Shown: positions 52,602 through 62,121, numbered from the stretch's first letter. The stretch: 64,000 bases of DNA from Paraburkholderia susongensis (GCF_900177725.1 NZ_FXAT01000016.1:62001-126000); one strand, 5' to 3'. Notes: generated by a model from the sequence alone, not told the origin. Numbers and translations are program-made.

Positions 52602-53759
52602 ATGGCTGATAAAAAATCGCGTCGCGCTGTTGTCATTGGTGGTTCGCTGGGCGGTCTGTTTACGGCCGCGTCTTTGCGCGCCATCGGCTGGACAGTCGAT
52701 GTCTACGAGCGCTCGGTGAGCGAACTGGACAGCCGGGGTGGCGGGCTCGTCGTGCAGCCCGATCTGCTCGAGGCGTTCCGCTTCGCGGGCATCGCGCACG
52801 CGCCGCAGCTCGGCGTGCCATCGCGGGACCGGCAGTACCTCGACGCGAGCGGCAAGGTGCTGTTCCGCCAGCGCATGCCGCAGGCTCAGACAGCCTGGAG
52901 CGTGCTGTACAACACGTTGAAGGCAGGGCTGCCGGATGGGATCGTCCGTGCGGGTGTGGCACTCTCGGACTTCGTACAGGACGGCGATGGCGTCGAGGCG
53001 ATCCTGTCGAATGGCGAGCGCGTTCGTGCGGATCTCCTGATTGCCGCAGACGGTCCGCACTCGACGACGCGCTCACTGTTGTTGCCCGACGATTTTCCGG
53101 ACTATGCGGGATATGTGGCCTGGCGGGGGCTTCTGCCGGAAACGGCCGTAGACGGGGCTGCCGCGGCCCGGCTCGTCGATGCGTTCACGTTCCAGAGCGG
53201 CGCTGCACACCAGTTGCTGACCTATCTCATCCCTGGAGAAGACGGCTCGACGCGTCCGGGAGAGCGGCGTTGGAACTGGGTCTGGTACCGGCCTCTGGCA
53301 GCCGGCGCACCGCTCGACGCGGCGCTGACGGACCGGTACGGCGTGCGGCGCACGCTCTCCGTCCCTCCGGGCGCCCTCAGCGACGAGAGCCGCGCACGTC
53401 TGCGAGCGGACGCCGGCGAGCAACTCGCGCCCGCACTGGCCGCGCTGGTTCACGCGACCGACGCGCCGTTCCTGCAGATCATCCAGGATTACCGGGCGCC
53501 TAAGCTCGTGTTCGACAGGGCGGTGCTGCTAGGCGACGCGGCCTTTGTCGCGCGGCCGCACACCGGCGCAGGCGCCGCGAAGGCTGCCGCAAACGCGGTG
53601 GCCCTCGCACAGCGGCTGCGCGACCCCGACGGTTCGATCGATGAGGCGCTGGCACAGTGGGAAGCCGTGGAGTGGCACAACGGTATGCGTCTGTACGAGT
53701 TCGGCATCAACCTCGGCGCGCAGATCATGGGCGACCTCAGCCTGCACACGGCACGATGA
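52602..53759 (+). CDS. FAD-dependent aromatic hydroxylase, paralogue 3
   Basis: A 385-residue group A flavin monooxygenase. FAD motif GGSLGGLFTAASL, DG motif LIAADGPHSTTRSL, subfamily segment YAGYVAWRGLLPE and GD motif VLLGDAAFVARPHTGAGAAKA are all present. The AAGGAG site is eight bases before the ATG. It is the third member of the 2,6-dihydroxypyridine 3-monooxygenase-like subfamily within ten kilobases. It stands alone on its strand, between a divergent winged-helix ATPase and a convergent AraC regulator. Confidence 0.88.
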   Translation: MADKKSRRAVVIGGSLGGLFTAASLRAIGWTVDVYERSVSELDSRGGGLVVQPDLLEAFRFAGIAHAPQLGVPSRDRQYLDASGKVLFRQRMPQAQTAWSVLYNTLKAGLPDGIVRAGVALSDFVQDGDGVEAILSNGERVRADLLIAADGPHSTTRSLLLPDDFPDYAGYVAWRGLLPETAVDGAAAARLVDAFTFQSGAAHQLLTYLIPGEDGSTRPGERRWNWVWYRPLAAGAPLDAALTDRYGVRRTLSVPPGALSDESRARLRADAGEQLAPALAALVHATDAPFLQIIQDYRAPKLVFDRAVLLGDAAFVARPHTGAGAAKAAANAVALAQRLRDPDGSIDEALAQWEAVEWHNGMRLYEFGINLGAQIMGDLSLHTAR

Positions 53760-53775
53760 TGCGCTCCAGGGCGGT

Positions 53776-54702
53776 TCATCGCGCGGACCGGCGTCGCCAT
53801 GCACCTGGAGATACGCCGACGATCTTGAGGAACACGCGGCTCAAGTGGCTTTGATCCGCGAAGCCGCAATACGCCGCGATCTCCGAAAGCGTCATGTCCG
53901 TGGCCACCATGAGTTGACGCGCCTGTTCCGTGCGCTTTTCGAGCACCCATTGATGCGGCGTTTGCCCCGTTTCCTTCGCAAATGCACGTATGAAATAGCC
54001 GCGCGACAAGTTGCATTCGCGCGCGACGTCGGCAATGGAGAGGCCATCGCGCGAAGGGGCGAGTAGTATTTCTTTCGCGCGTGTCGCGCAAGCCGCCGAC
54101 AGTGCGCCTTTGACACCGCCTTTGATACGCTCGTCGGCGGGTCGCAGGTCGCCGTATTGACGCGCGAGATGCGTTCCAATGGCAATGCCGAGTTGTTCGA
54201 TGAAGAGCGTATTGAGCGGGCCGGACATCTCGAGGCTGGCGGCGAGCGCGCGAGCGAGATGGCCTAGCACGGCATCGTCCTGATTGGGCCCGCAGGTCAG
54301 CCCGCGGACGACGGCCACATTGTGCTCATCGGTCAGGCGAGTCAGGAATGCGTGAGACAACTCGACAAGCAGAAAGTCGAAGTTGCCATATAAGTCGGCC
54401 CGATAGTCCTCGGAGAAATCGCGAATATAAATCGAGCTGTCATGAAAGCGCCGATCGATTGGCCTCGCGCCGCGAAAGATCTTGCGCCGGTGACCGCTTC
54501 GCAACGAGACGCCCACGAGAAAGCCGCGTTCGCATCCTGGCATCGCGATGCGTTCCAGTTCCGGTTTGTCCATGCACTTGCGAAAGAACGTGATGTCACC
54601 GTTCTCGACCTGCAGGTCCTGGCGCAGATTGGTGGAGACGCACCCGAGCGAATCTTTCGACCCGGTCGATGTGCCTTGCGTGAACGCTGACGAAATCATC
54701 AA
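53776..54702 (-). CDS. AraC-family transcriptional regulator
   Basis: A 308-residue protein with a C-terminal double helix-turn-helix AraC domain (about 200-305: LSIADVARECNLSRGYFIRAFAKETG and LSEIAAYCGFADQSHLSRVF). The N-terminal half is a sensing domain of no recognised type. It is convergent with the hydroxylase at 52602 and divergent from the alpha/beta hydrolase at 55160, which it may control. Confidence 0.9.
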   Translation of the reverse strand: MMISSAFTQGTSTGSKDSLGCVSTNLRQDLQVENGDITFFRKCMDKPELERIAMPGCERGFLVGVSLRSGHRRKIFRGARPIDRRFHDSSIYIRDFSEDYRADLYGNFDFLLVELSHAFLTRLTDEHNVAVVRGLTCGPNQDDAVLGHLARALAASLEMSGPLNTLFIEQLGIAIGTHLARQYGDLRPADERIKGGVKGALSAACATRAKEILLAPSRDGLSIADVARECNLSRGYFIRAFAKETGQTPHQWVLEKRTEQARQLMVATDMTLSEIAAYCGFADQSHLSRVFLKIVGVSPGAWRRRSAR

Positions 54703-55159
54703 AGCTACCTCGAGCCGGGCGCGACCCGGCGTGCGTTTGCTGACGGCCCGCTCAGCGGCCCGCCAGGCGGCCGGCCGAAAGCGCCTGAACCGACGTGATT
54801 CGCGTACCGTCTGCCGGGCACCGGCAAGACGCGGCTTGCTCTGTAACGTACCGCAGTGCCCGGTGGTAGTACGTCGCGATTATGGCGCAGAACGGTGCAA
54901 CACGGTGGTTTCGCGATTGGTAATCCGGGCCGCGATTTCCAGTCATCCAAGCATCTTGCCGTTCAGGGTTTGGCCGAGGTTCTTCGGGCAACTGGAAGCG
55001 CCATTAAGCATATTTAAGTGCCGGCAAAGGACCTTTTATCTTTCCGTCGATAAGCTCTATTCCCGGTGCGAAGCATGGACCGTTTGCATCGCGGACAACA
55101 GCAACGTGCAAACTCAGTGCGCCATTGAGCGTTTGGGAATGCCAGGACGGAGAACACGG
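54703..55159. other. Divergent gap between araC-type and hydrolase genes
   Basis: 457 bases without a convincing gene; a frame continuous with the hydrolase runs through it but is not protein-like and lacks a ribosome site. AT-rich sequence near 55005-55060 is the probable promoter area. No clear operator could be picked out. Confidence 0.4.
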
Positions 55160-56137
55160 ATGAACTTGCAAGCAAACGGGATCACGCCTTCGCCGACGCG
55201 GCGCAGAATACTATCGGCCGGCGCAGAGGCGGCCGGCGCGGTCGCCATGTCGGGTGTGGCGGCATCGGCGGCCGGCGGGACGGCTGCGCACGCCGCAAAC
55301 GGACATCAGCGCAGCGGCGGTTACGTCAGGGCCGAAGACGGCACCGAAATCTACGTCAAGGACTGGGGCGCGGGCACGACGGTGGTCTTCTCGCACGGCT
55401 GGCCACTTTCGGCGGACGCGTGGGATCCGCAGATGCTCTTTCTGGTGAATCAGGGCTATCGCGTGATCGCGCACGATCGCCGCGGGCATGGACGCTCGGG
55501 GCAACCGTCCGCCGGAAATGATATGGATACCTATGCAGACGATCTGGCCGCCGTGCTCGATGCCCTCGATTTGCGTAACGCCATGCTCGTCGGCCACTCG
55601 ACGGGCGGCGGCGAGGTTGCGCGCTACATCGGCCGGCACGGCTCGAAGCGGGTGGCCAAGGCCGTGCTGATCGGTGCGGTGCCGCCGCAGATGGTCGAGT
55701 CGGCGACCAACCCCGGCGGCCTGCCCATGTCCGTGTTCGACGGCATTCGCGATGGCGTGGCCGCCAATCGGTCGCAGTTCTATCTCGACGTCGCAATGCC
55801 GTTCTATGGGTTCAACCGCCCGAACGCGAAGGTGTCGCAGGGCTTGATTCAGGACTTCTGGCGTCAGGGCATGCAGGGCTCGATCAAAGGGCAATACGAG
55901 TGCGTCAAGCAGTTCTCCGAGGTCGACTACACGGAGGACCTGAAGAAGATGGACGTGCCCACGCTCATCCTGCATGGCGACGATGACCAGATGGTGCCGA
56001 TCGACAATTCGGCACGTCTGTCGGCGAAGATCGTCAGGAACGCCACGCTCAAGGTGTATCCCGGTGCGTCGCATGGCATGTGCAGCACGCATGTCGCACA
56101 GGTGAACGCGGATCTGCTGGCTTTCCTCAAAGAGTGA
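55160..56137 (+). CDS. Exported alpha/beta hydrolase, haloperoxidase/arylesterase type
   Basis: A 325-residue hydrolase. It begins with an Arg-rich signal (TRRRILSAGAEAAGA, Tat-like) and an Ala-rich region to about residue 52. The core has HGWPLSADAW (oxyanion loop), the nucleophile S147 in GHSTGG, the acid in HGDDDQMVP and the catalytic His in GASHGMCSTH. It resembles non-haem chloroperoxidases and aryl esterases, which hydrolyse esters or form peracids. GGAG lies eight bases upstream. A short frame and an HD-domain gene follow. Export by Tat is inferred from the twin-Arg region only. Confidence 0.87.
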   Translation: MNLQANGITPSPTRRRILSAGAEAAGAVAMSGVAASAAGGTAAHAANGHQRSGGYVRAEDGTEIYVKDWGAGTTVVFSHGWPLSADAWDPQMLFLVNQGYRVIAHDRRGHGRSGQPSAGNDMDTYADDLAAVLDALDLRNAMLVGHSTGGGEVARYIGRHGSKRVAKAVLIGAVPPQMVESATNPGGLPMSVFDGIRDGVAANRSQFYLDVAMPFYGFNRPNAKVSQGLIQDFWRQGMQGSIKGQYECVKQFSEVDYTEDLKKMDVPTLILHGDDDQMVPIDNSARLSAKIVRNATLKVYPGASHGMCSTHVAQVNADLLAFLKE

Positions 56138-56167
56138 GATCGGCCGAAACGATCTGGAGAGACACGT

Positions 56168-56290
56168 ATGGGCTTTCAGCGCTGCGTAGAGACTGCCGAA
56201 GGCACTTCGTTCCAGTTCGAGGAGCGCGATCTCGCGCGGCACGGCGCGGTGCGGACGTCGCGCGAGGCGCGGGCACGGAGCGCGCGATGA
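56168..56290 (+). CDS. Possible 40-residue peptide coupled to the HD-domain gene
   Basis: ATG at 56168 has GGAGAG about eight bases upstream and opens a 40-codon frame (begins MGFQRCVETAEG, Arg-rich end). Its TGA overlaps the ATG of the next gene as ATGA. The ribosome site and the overlap suggest that it is translated, at least as a leader that delivers ribosomes to the HD gene. No family is recognised. Confidence 0.4.
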   Translation: MGFQRCVETAEGTSFQFEERDLARHGAVRTSREARARSAR

Positions 56291-56970
56291 AACCCGCACC
56301 CGCGGCATCGCCGGACGAAGTGGCGGGTGTGCGTATTCCGCAAACCGCGCTCGCGATCCTCGCCGCCGAAAACGCCTGCGCGGCGCTCGAGCCGGTTCTG
56401 GTCGGGCACGCCCGGCGTGTCTTCGTGTTCGCGGCGCTGATCGGCCGGCGCGAGCACCGGGCGTGCGACGAGGAAACGCTCTATGTGACGGCGATGTACG
56501 CGAATATGGGACTCAGTCCGGCCTATGCGCACTCGAGCTTGCGCTACGAGGTGGACGGCGCCGATGCGGCGCGTTCGTTGCTTGCGGATGTCTCCCCCCG
56601 CGTGGCCGAGGACGTGTGGCGGGCGATCGCGCTGCACACCACGCCGGGTATTCCAGTGCATGTTTCGCCGCTTGCGCACGTGCTCGCGGAGGCGGCAGGG
56701 ACCGATCTCGTCGGCACGAACTACGACGCGTACACGCGTGCCGAACGCGAGGCCATTCTCGCGGCCTATCCACGCGAAGCCACGTTCAACGAAGACGTGA
56801 TCCGGGCAATAGGCAGAGGCCTCGCGCATCGGCCGCACACGACGAGCGGCACGTGGAGCGCGGACATTCTTGCCCGCATGGATCCCGATTACTGCCGGCT
56901 GAACTTTTGCGGGCTGATTCTCGGCTCGCGCTGGAGTCGGCCGGACAGGGACGTCTCTTTTCGCCCATGA
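56287..56970 (+). CDS. Degenerate HD-domain protein (cyanamide hydratase-like)
   Basis: A 227-residue protein with the helical HD fold of the cyanamide-hydratase-like group: H41 in VGHARRVFVF, DEETLYVTAMYANMGL, RYEVDGADAARSLL and AIALHTTPG. The metal-binding His-Asp pair expected after the YVTAM helix is replaced by A72-N73, so metal chemistry as in normal members is doubtful. GGAG six bases before the ATG supports the start. It may be a binding protein or a dead paralogue, or it may use another ligand set. It follows the exported hydrolase and converges with a TetR gene. Confidence 0.75.
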   Translation: MKPAPAASPDEVAGVRIPQTALAILAAENACAALEPVLVGHARRVFVFAALIGRREHRACDEETLYVTAMYANMGLSPAYAHSSLRYEVDGADAARSLLADVSPRVAEDVWRAIALHTTPGIPVHVSPLAHVLAEAAGTDLVGTNYDAYTRAEREAILAAYPREATFNEDVIRAIGRGLAHRPHTTSGTWSADILARMDPDYCRLNFCGLILGSRWSRPDRDVSFRP

Positions 56971-56994
56971 CAAGGGATGTCATGAAGCCCGGTT

Positions 56995-57705
56995 TCATCC
57001 CGATGCCGGCCTGCCCGATTTGCGGTGCGATCGCTTGAGCGCATGGGGCACGCCATTCAGGAACGCGTCGATTTGCTGGGCGATTTGCGCGTCGATATCT
57101 TCGGGCACCGGCAAAGCATAAATCCACTTGCGCACGCCGATATAGAAAATGCTGGCGTGCAGGCTCCAGATCAGCTCGAGGTCGGAGGCCCGTTCCGTGG
57201 CGGTCGTGGCGGCATCCGCGCCGTACGCCGCGCGGATCTCGCGCATCATCGGCATGAACACGCGTTCGCGCAGGCGCCCCAGGTAGCGCGAGTTGATGCC
57301 TTCCTTGGTGAGCCCGGCGAAGATGAAGATGCGGATCCACTCGCGCCGCAGGATGACTTTCGCATACGCCGTGTAGAAGCGCACCATCCGCTCCTGAATG
57401 GGAATCGCGCGGTCCGTTATGAGCTTTTCCCACGCCGTGTTCCACTCGTAGACTTCGTCGTAGACGCGGTCGATCAGCGCTTCCTTGCTGGGGAAATACC
57501 GGTAAAGCAGTGGCTGGGTGACGCCGATCTGGCGCGCCAGCTCGCGTGTGCTGCCTGAAAATCCGTGCGTCGCGAAATGATCGATGGCTTTGAGGACGAT
57601 TTGCCGCTCGCGCACTTCGGGCGGAAGGCGCCGCCCCGCGCCGGGCTGGCCGCCATTCGCGGCGTCGTCGGGCGGCTCGGTCTGCGCGGTTGCTCTACGG
57701 GGCAT
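56995..57705 (-). CDS. TetR-family transcriptional regulator
   Basis: A 236-residue protein with an N-terminal TetR helix-turn-helix (about 25-70: VLKAIDHFATHGFSGSTRELARQIGVTQPLLYRYFPSKEALI) and an all-helical ligand domain. A start 13 codons upstream is possible; the present ATG has GGAG about ten bases before it. It lies directly downstream of the molybdenum hydroxylase operon on the same strand, so that operon is its likely target. Confidence 0.9.
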   Translation of the reverse strand: MPRRATAQTEPPDDAANGGQPGAGRRLPPEVRERQIVLKAIDHFATHGFSGSTRELARQIGVTQPLLYRYFPSKEALIDRVYDEVYEWNTAWEKLITDRAIPIQERMVRFYTAYAKVILRREWIRIFIFAGLTKEGINSRYLGRLRERVFMPMMREIRAAYGADAATTATERASDLELIWSLHASIFYIGVRKWIYALPVPEDIDAQIAQQIDAFLNGVPHALKRSHRKSGRPASG

Positions 57706-57859
57706 GCTGGATCCACTCCTCGATCGGTGGACTGGATCATACAAACTTTGACCCCGGGTGGCTAGCGGCAGGCGGACCGTGAGCGCTGCGCCGTATGGCC
57801 TCGCAGCCGGTGCGACCGCTCGCTTGGACCGGGCCGACGGTGTGGCGCAAGCGTGCCCA

Positions 57860-60124
57860 TCACGCGTCGATGAGCGTCCTCAGCGCGTCGCCCGCCAGCG
57901 GCATTTCGCGCACCCGCTTGCCCGTCGCGTCGAACAGCGCATTGGCGAGCGCACCTGCCGTGGGACCCATCGAGGCCTCCGCCGTACCGAGGAACGGCGC
58001 GCCGGGCCGGTCGATCAGATGAACGTCGATGCGCTTCGGTACCGAGGAAAAGCGCAGGATCGGGTACGTTCCCCAGTCGAAGCTGCGAATGCGGTTCGTG
58101 TCGTAGCGCAGTTCTTCGTGCAGGGTCCAGCTGGCCGACTGCACGATGCCGCCTTCGATCTGGTTGCGCGCGCCGTCGGGATTCACGATCTGGCCGCAAT
58201 CCACAGCGGCCTGCGCTTGTTCGAGCCTGACGAGGCCCGTTTCGGGCTCGACGGAGATTTCCACGGCGATGGCGACATAGGCCATCAGGTTCTTGTACTT
58301 CGCGAATGCGAAGCCCACGCCGCGATTGCGCGCGCGCGGCGCGCGCGGCCAGCCGAACTGCTTTGCCGCAAGCTCGATCACGTCCTTCGCGCGCGGATCG
58401 TCGAGGTGACGCAGCCGGAACTCGACGGGGTCGATGCCGGCCATGTATGCGAGCTCGTCCATCGTGCTTTCGATGGAGAACACGTTGGTATGCGCGCCAA
58501 GCGAGCGCATCGCCGAGGTCTGCAGGGGCATGGTCGGCGAGAAGTTGTTCATTACCTCGATGTTCGGCAATGTGTAGAGCGGAATCCCGTTGCGGTCGCC
58601 GCCGCCCTCGGGCTGCGGCATCGGCGTGGAGGGCGCGGAAACGAAGGGTTTTTCGAGCATGCGTGCGGGCAGCAGGCGCCCCGCGTTGACGATGCGCTCG
58701 TTGTGCGAACTGCTCCAGAGCGCGTATTGCCAGTCCACGATGCGACCGCTCGCGTCGATCGACGCCTTCACCTGCGTCACCATCGCGGGCGTGAAGTGGT
58801 CCCACGTGTGTTCCTGTTCGCGCATCCATTGCACGCGCACCGGATGCCCCGGCATGGCCGTGGCGATCAGCGCGGCATGCGCGGCGGCATCGTCGGCGCC
58901 GTTGTGGCCATAGCAGCCGGAGCCTTCGGTGTGGACGCAGCGCACGCTTTCCTTTGGCATGGCGAGCATTTCGGCCAGCGCGTCGCGCAGCGGATAGACC
59001 CCTTGCGAGTGGGTCCAGACGGTGAGCTGGCCGCCGTCGAGTTGCGCGACGGCGCAGGACGGCCCGATCGAGCCATGCAGCAGATAGCGCTTGATGAAGC
59101 GTGCCTCCACTGTCTTGACGGCGGGCTCAGCGGGGGCATGGTGGTCCGCGATCCTGATCTGCTGCGTGCAGAGCGGCTTGAGGTCGCGATGCACGGTCGC
59201 CGGATCCGGCAGGGGCCGTCCGGGCGACCATTGGCTGCTCGCCGCGAGGGCGCGTTGCGCCACCACGGCCTGCCATTCGCCTTGCGCCACCACGGCCAGC
59301 ATGCTGCCGTTGCGCACGATCCTGAGCACGCCGGGCATCTTCATGACCGCGGCTTCATCGAAGGCGAGGAGCTTCGCGTCGTACACGGGCGGCATGACGA
59401 CGCGCGCGTGCAGCATGCCCGGCAGCTGCATGTCATGAACGTAGCTCACGCCGCCTGTGACCTTCGACGGGATGTCGAGCCGCGGGAGCGGCGTGCCGAT
59501 CACGCGGAACGTCTTCGGATCCTTGAGCGGTGAGGTGGGCGTCGCGTTGCGATGCAGGTCCACGAGGCCGACGGCCTCGCCATAGGTCATCGTGCGGCCG
59601 TCCTGCGCGCGAATCACGGCGTCGCTTGCGGCGAGCGCGCCGGCATCGACGCCAAAGCGCTTCGCGGCGGCGTCGACGAGCAGGCCGCGAACTTGCGCGG
59701 CGGCATTGAGCAGCGCACTGCCGCTGTCGGCTATGGTATGGCTGCCGGCAGTCAGACCCTCGTCTGGCGAGGCGCCCGTGTCGGCGGTGAGGAACGTGAT
59801 GAGCGAGGGCGCCATGTTCAGCTCTTCGGCGGCGACCTGAAGCAGGGCCGTGCGCACGCCGGTGCCGAGCTCGACCTTGCCGGTGAAGACCGTGACCTTG
59901 CCTTCGGGTGTGATCTTGATCCACGCATCGAGCAACGGATTGGTCTTGAGGCTGCCCGCAAGCGCCTGGGTAGCCTTACCAATGTGCACGGCCGCGCCCT
60001 CGTCGGCGATGACTTCCTGAGCGGGCACGTCAGCGCCCTTGACCATGCTGAACGCGACGAAGAGCGCGCCGGAAATCATGAAGTGCCGGCGGCCTTCGTC
60101 GATGGAATCGTCGTGGTGGCTCAT
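57860..60124 (-). CDS. iorB: Molybdenum hydroxylase large subunit (isoquinoline 1-oxidoreductase beta type)
   Basis: A 754-residue protein of the IorB group in the xanthine-oxidase family. The N terminus has GRRHFMISGALFVAF, a Tat-like signal, as in membrane- or periplasm-linked members. The molybdopterin-binding parts include GSHTIADSGSALL, GHNGADDAAAHA and the catalytic Glu in FLGTAEASMGP. It hydroxylates a carbon next to nitrogen in an N-heterocycle or oxidises an aldehyde, with water as oxygen source. Its ATG overlaps the stop of the small-subunit gene. Electrons would pass to the cytochrome encoded first in the operon. Substrate unknown. Confidence 0.9.
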   Translation of the reverse strand: MSHHDDSIDEGRRHFMISGALFVAFSMVKGADVPAQEVIADEGAAVHIGKATQALAGSLKTNPLLDAWIKITPEGKVTVFTGKVELGTGVRTALLQVAAEELNMAPSLITFLTADTGASPDEGLTAGSHTIADSGSALLNAAAQVRGLLVDAAAKRFGVDAGALAASDAVIRAQDGRTMTYGEAVGLVDLHRNATPTSPLKDPKTFRVIGTPLPRLDIPSKVTGGVSYVHDMQLPGMLHARVVMPPVYDAKLLAFDEAAVMKMPGVLRIVRNGSMLAVVAQGEWQAVVAQRALAASSQWSPGRPLPDPATVHRDLKPLCTQQIRIADHHAPAEPAVKTVEARFIKRYLLHGSIGPSCAVAQLDGGQLTVWTHSQGVYPLRDALAEMLAMPKESVRCVHTEGSGCYGHNGADDAAAHAALIATAMPGHPVRVQWMREQEHTWDHFTPAMVTQVKASIDASGRIVDWQYALWSSSHNERIVNAGRLLPARMLEKPFVSAPSTPMPQPEGGGDRNGIPLYTLPNIEVMNNFSPTMPLQTSAMRSLGAHTNVFSIESTMDELAYMAGIDPVEFRLRHLDDPRAKDVIELAAKQFGWPRAPRARNRGVGFAFAKYKNLMAYVAIAVEISVEPETGLVRLEQAQAAVDCGQIVNPDGARNQIEGGIVQSASWTLHEELRYDTNRIRSFDWGTYPILRFSSVPKRIDVHLIDRPGAPFLGTAEASMGPTAGALANALFDATGKRVREMPLAGDALRTLIDA

Positions 60125-60633
60125 GATGCTGTCTTTGCGGCAGTGGTGGGTTGCGCGGCGGGGGCGCCCGCCTGCGGCGCGGGCAGGCCCGCGACTTCGC
60201 GGATGGCGGCGAGGATGCGCATGTGCGTGCCGCAACGGCACAGGTTCGGCTCCATGTGCGCGCGCAGTTCCTGCTCCGTGGGATGCGCGTTGCGATCGAG
60301 CAGCGCCTGGGCGCGCATGATCATGCCCGCGATGCAATAGCCGCACTGCGCGGCTTGATGCCTGATGAACGACTGCTGCAGCGCGCCCGGATGCGCCGCG
60401 CTGCCGAGACTTTCGAGCGTGCGCACCGGCCTCGTGCCGATCGCGCTGACGGGCACGAGGCAGGAGAACGTCGCCTCGCCGTCCACGATGACCGTGCACG
60501 CGCCGCATTGACCGAGTCCGCAGCCGAACTTCGCGCCGTGAAGCTCGAGATCGTTGCGCAAGGCGTAAAGCAGCGGCGTTGACGGATCGATGTCGAGCGA
60601 GTGCTGGACGCCGTTTACGTTGAGTGAAATCAT
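60121..60633 (-). CDS. iorA: Molybdenum hydroxylase [2Fe-2S] subunit
   Basis: A 170-residue iron-sulfur subunit with two [2Fe-2S] clusters: the plant-type set in FGCGLGQCGACTV with a fourth Cys in FSCLVPV, and the helical set in AQCGYCIAGM and LCRCGTHMRI. It links the molybdenum centre of the large subunit to the cytochrome c. The gene overlaps both neighbours by four bases. An AGGAGG lies inside the end of the cytochrome gene. Confidence 0.93.
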   Translation of the reverse strand: MISLNVNGVQHSLDIDPSTPLLYALRNDLELHGAKFGCGLGQCGACTVIVDGEATFSCLVPVSAIGTRPVRTLESLGSAAHPGALQQSFIRHQAAQCGYCIAGMIMRAQALLDRNAHPTEQELRAHMEPNLCRCGTHMRILAAIREVAGLPAPQAGAPAAQPTTAAKTAS

Positions 60634-61913
60634 CGCGCACTGTCCTCCTTCCTAAGCTGGCTGACGAGCGGTTCGGCGTCGGGCCAGGCGGGTCCTGCCG
60701 AGTAAGCGCCGCGGATGTAGGCGACGAGGTCGGCGATCTGGCGGTCGTCATAGACGCCCGCAAACGCGGGCATGTAGTTCATCGTGTCCGCGCCGTGCCA
60801 GGTGATGCCGTTCAGGATCATCTGCACCGCGTTGCGCGGTGTGTTCGCGTTGATCGCCGTGCTGAACGCGAGCGCCGGGCGCTCGCCGATCGTCTGCATC
60901 GGCGAGCCCGTGCCGTGGCATTGCGCGCAGGAGGCGTTGAAGAACACGGCGCCGCGCTGTTCGGCGGGCGTGGGTTCGCGTGCCGCGACGCGCACGGCTG
61001 GTGCGGCTTCGCGCGGCGCGCCCTTCTGGAGCGAGAGGATGTAAGTGGCGATCGCCTCGACGTCTTCCATCGGCACGGTCGCGAGATCGCGCGTGACCGG
61101 CAGCATCGGGCCCGCGGCGGCGCCGTGCTCCGAGGCGCGTCCGGTACGCAGGTAGGTGACGAGCTGTTCCTTCGTCCACGGCTTCGCCGCGCTGCCGAGT
61201 GCATTGAGCGGGGGCGCTTCCCAGCCGTCCACGACGCCGCCGTCGAATGCGTGGCCGGCCTTCTCGCCGCCGATGGCGTTCAGCGGCGAATGGCACGACG
61301 CGCAGTGGCCGAGACCATCGACGAGCAGCTTGCCGCGATTCCACTGCGCGTCTTGCGAAGCATCCGCCTCGCGGGGACCCGAACGCAGGAACAACAGGTT
61401 CCAGAAGGCCACCGGCGGCCTGAAGTTCAGCGGAAAGATCAGCTGATTGGCGGGCGCGCTCGCCTGAACCGGTTCCCGGCTCATCAGATACGCATAGGCC
61501 GCGGCAATGTCGTGATCGGACATGCGGGTGAAATGCACATAGGGAAACGCGGGGTAGAGGAGATGGCCGTCCCGCGAAATTCCATGCCGCACAGCCCGCG
61601 CAAAGGCGGCCTCGGACCATGCGCCGATGCCCGTTTGCGGGTCGGGCGTGATGTTGGTTGCGTAGATCGTGCCGAACGGCGTCGCGAGCGGCAAGCCGCC
61701 CGCGAACGGCTGGCCGTCCTTCGCCGTGTGGCAGACGATGCAGTCGCCGAGCGCGACCACGCGCGCACCCTCGCGCTTGAGCTGCGCATCGAAGCTGTCC
61801 GGGGCCGGCGGCGCGATCGGCGCGATGGCCGGCTTGTACATGATGGCTGCGGCGATCGCGAGGCCCGCGACGACGATCCCCGCTGCAGCGATCCCGAGGC
61901 GTCTGCGGTTCAT
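60630..61913 (-). CDS. Tri-haem cytochrome c of the molybdenum hydroxylase
   Basis: A 427-residue protein with an N-terminal membrane anchor or signal (MNRRRLGIAAAGIVVAGLA) and three haem c motifs, CIVCH, CASCH and CAQCH, in three cytochrome c domains. This architecture is that of the cytochrome subunits of alcohol and gluconate dehydrogenases and of IorAB or nicotinate dehydrogenase-type enzymes. It takes electrons from the [2Fe-2S] subunit and passes them to the respiratory chain. GGGAG is five bases before the ATG. It is the first gene of the three-gene operon. Confidence 0.92.
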   Translation of the reverse strand: MNRRRLGIAAAGIVVAGLAIAAAIMYKPAIAPIAPPAPDSFDAQLKREGARVVALGDCIVCHTAKDGQPFAGGLPLATPFGTIYATNITPDPQTGIGAWSEAAFARAVRHGISRDGHLLYPAFPYVHFTRMSDHDIAAAYAYLMSREPVQASAPANQLIFPLNFRPPVAFWNLLFLRSGPREADASQDAQWNRGKLLVDGLGHCASCHSPLNAIGGEKAGHAFDGGVVDGWEAPPLNALGSAAKPWTKEQLVTYLRTGRASEHGAAAGPMLPVTRDLATVPMEDVEAIATYILSLQKGAPREAAPAVRVAAREPTPAEQRGAVFFNASCAQCHGTGSPMQTIGERPALAFSTAINANTPRNAVQMILNGITWHGADTMNYMPAFAGVYDDRQIADLVAYIRGAYSAGPAWPDAEPLVSQLRKEDSAR

Positions 61914-62121
61914 GAAGGCTCCCGATGCGAGGTTGCAGGCACGACGCGGGTCCTGGTGACGGCGCCACGGTGCGGCGTCGCCGGGCGGGTCATCGTGCCC
62001 GATGCTGCGCACTTCGCGGGCGCGAGACCGGACAGCGCGTGGGGGCTCGGCAAGTAGGGCATGGTCGGATTCCTGTTGCGGGTGAGACGGCCGGGAGCCT
62101 GCCTGGCCACGTGATGCGCGC

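Noticed and set aside
57758..62057. Long plus-strand frames opposite the molybdenum hydroxylase operon
   Set aside because: They mirror the minus-strand genes, are Arg/His-rich and have no recognisable domain.
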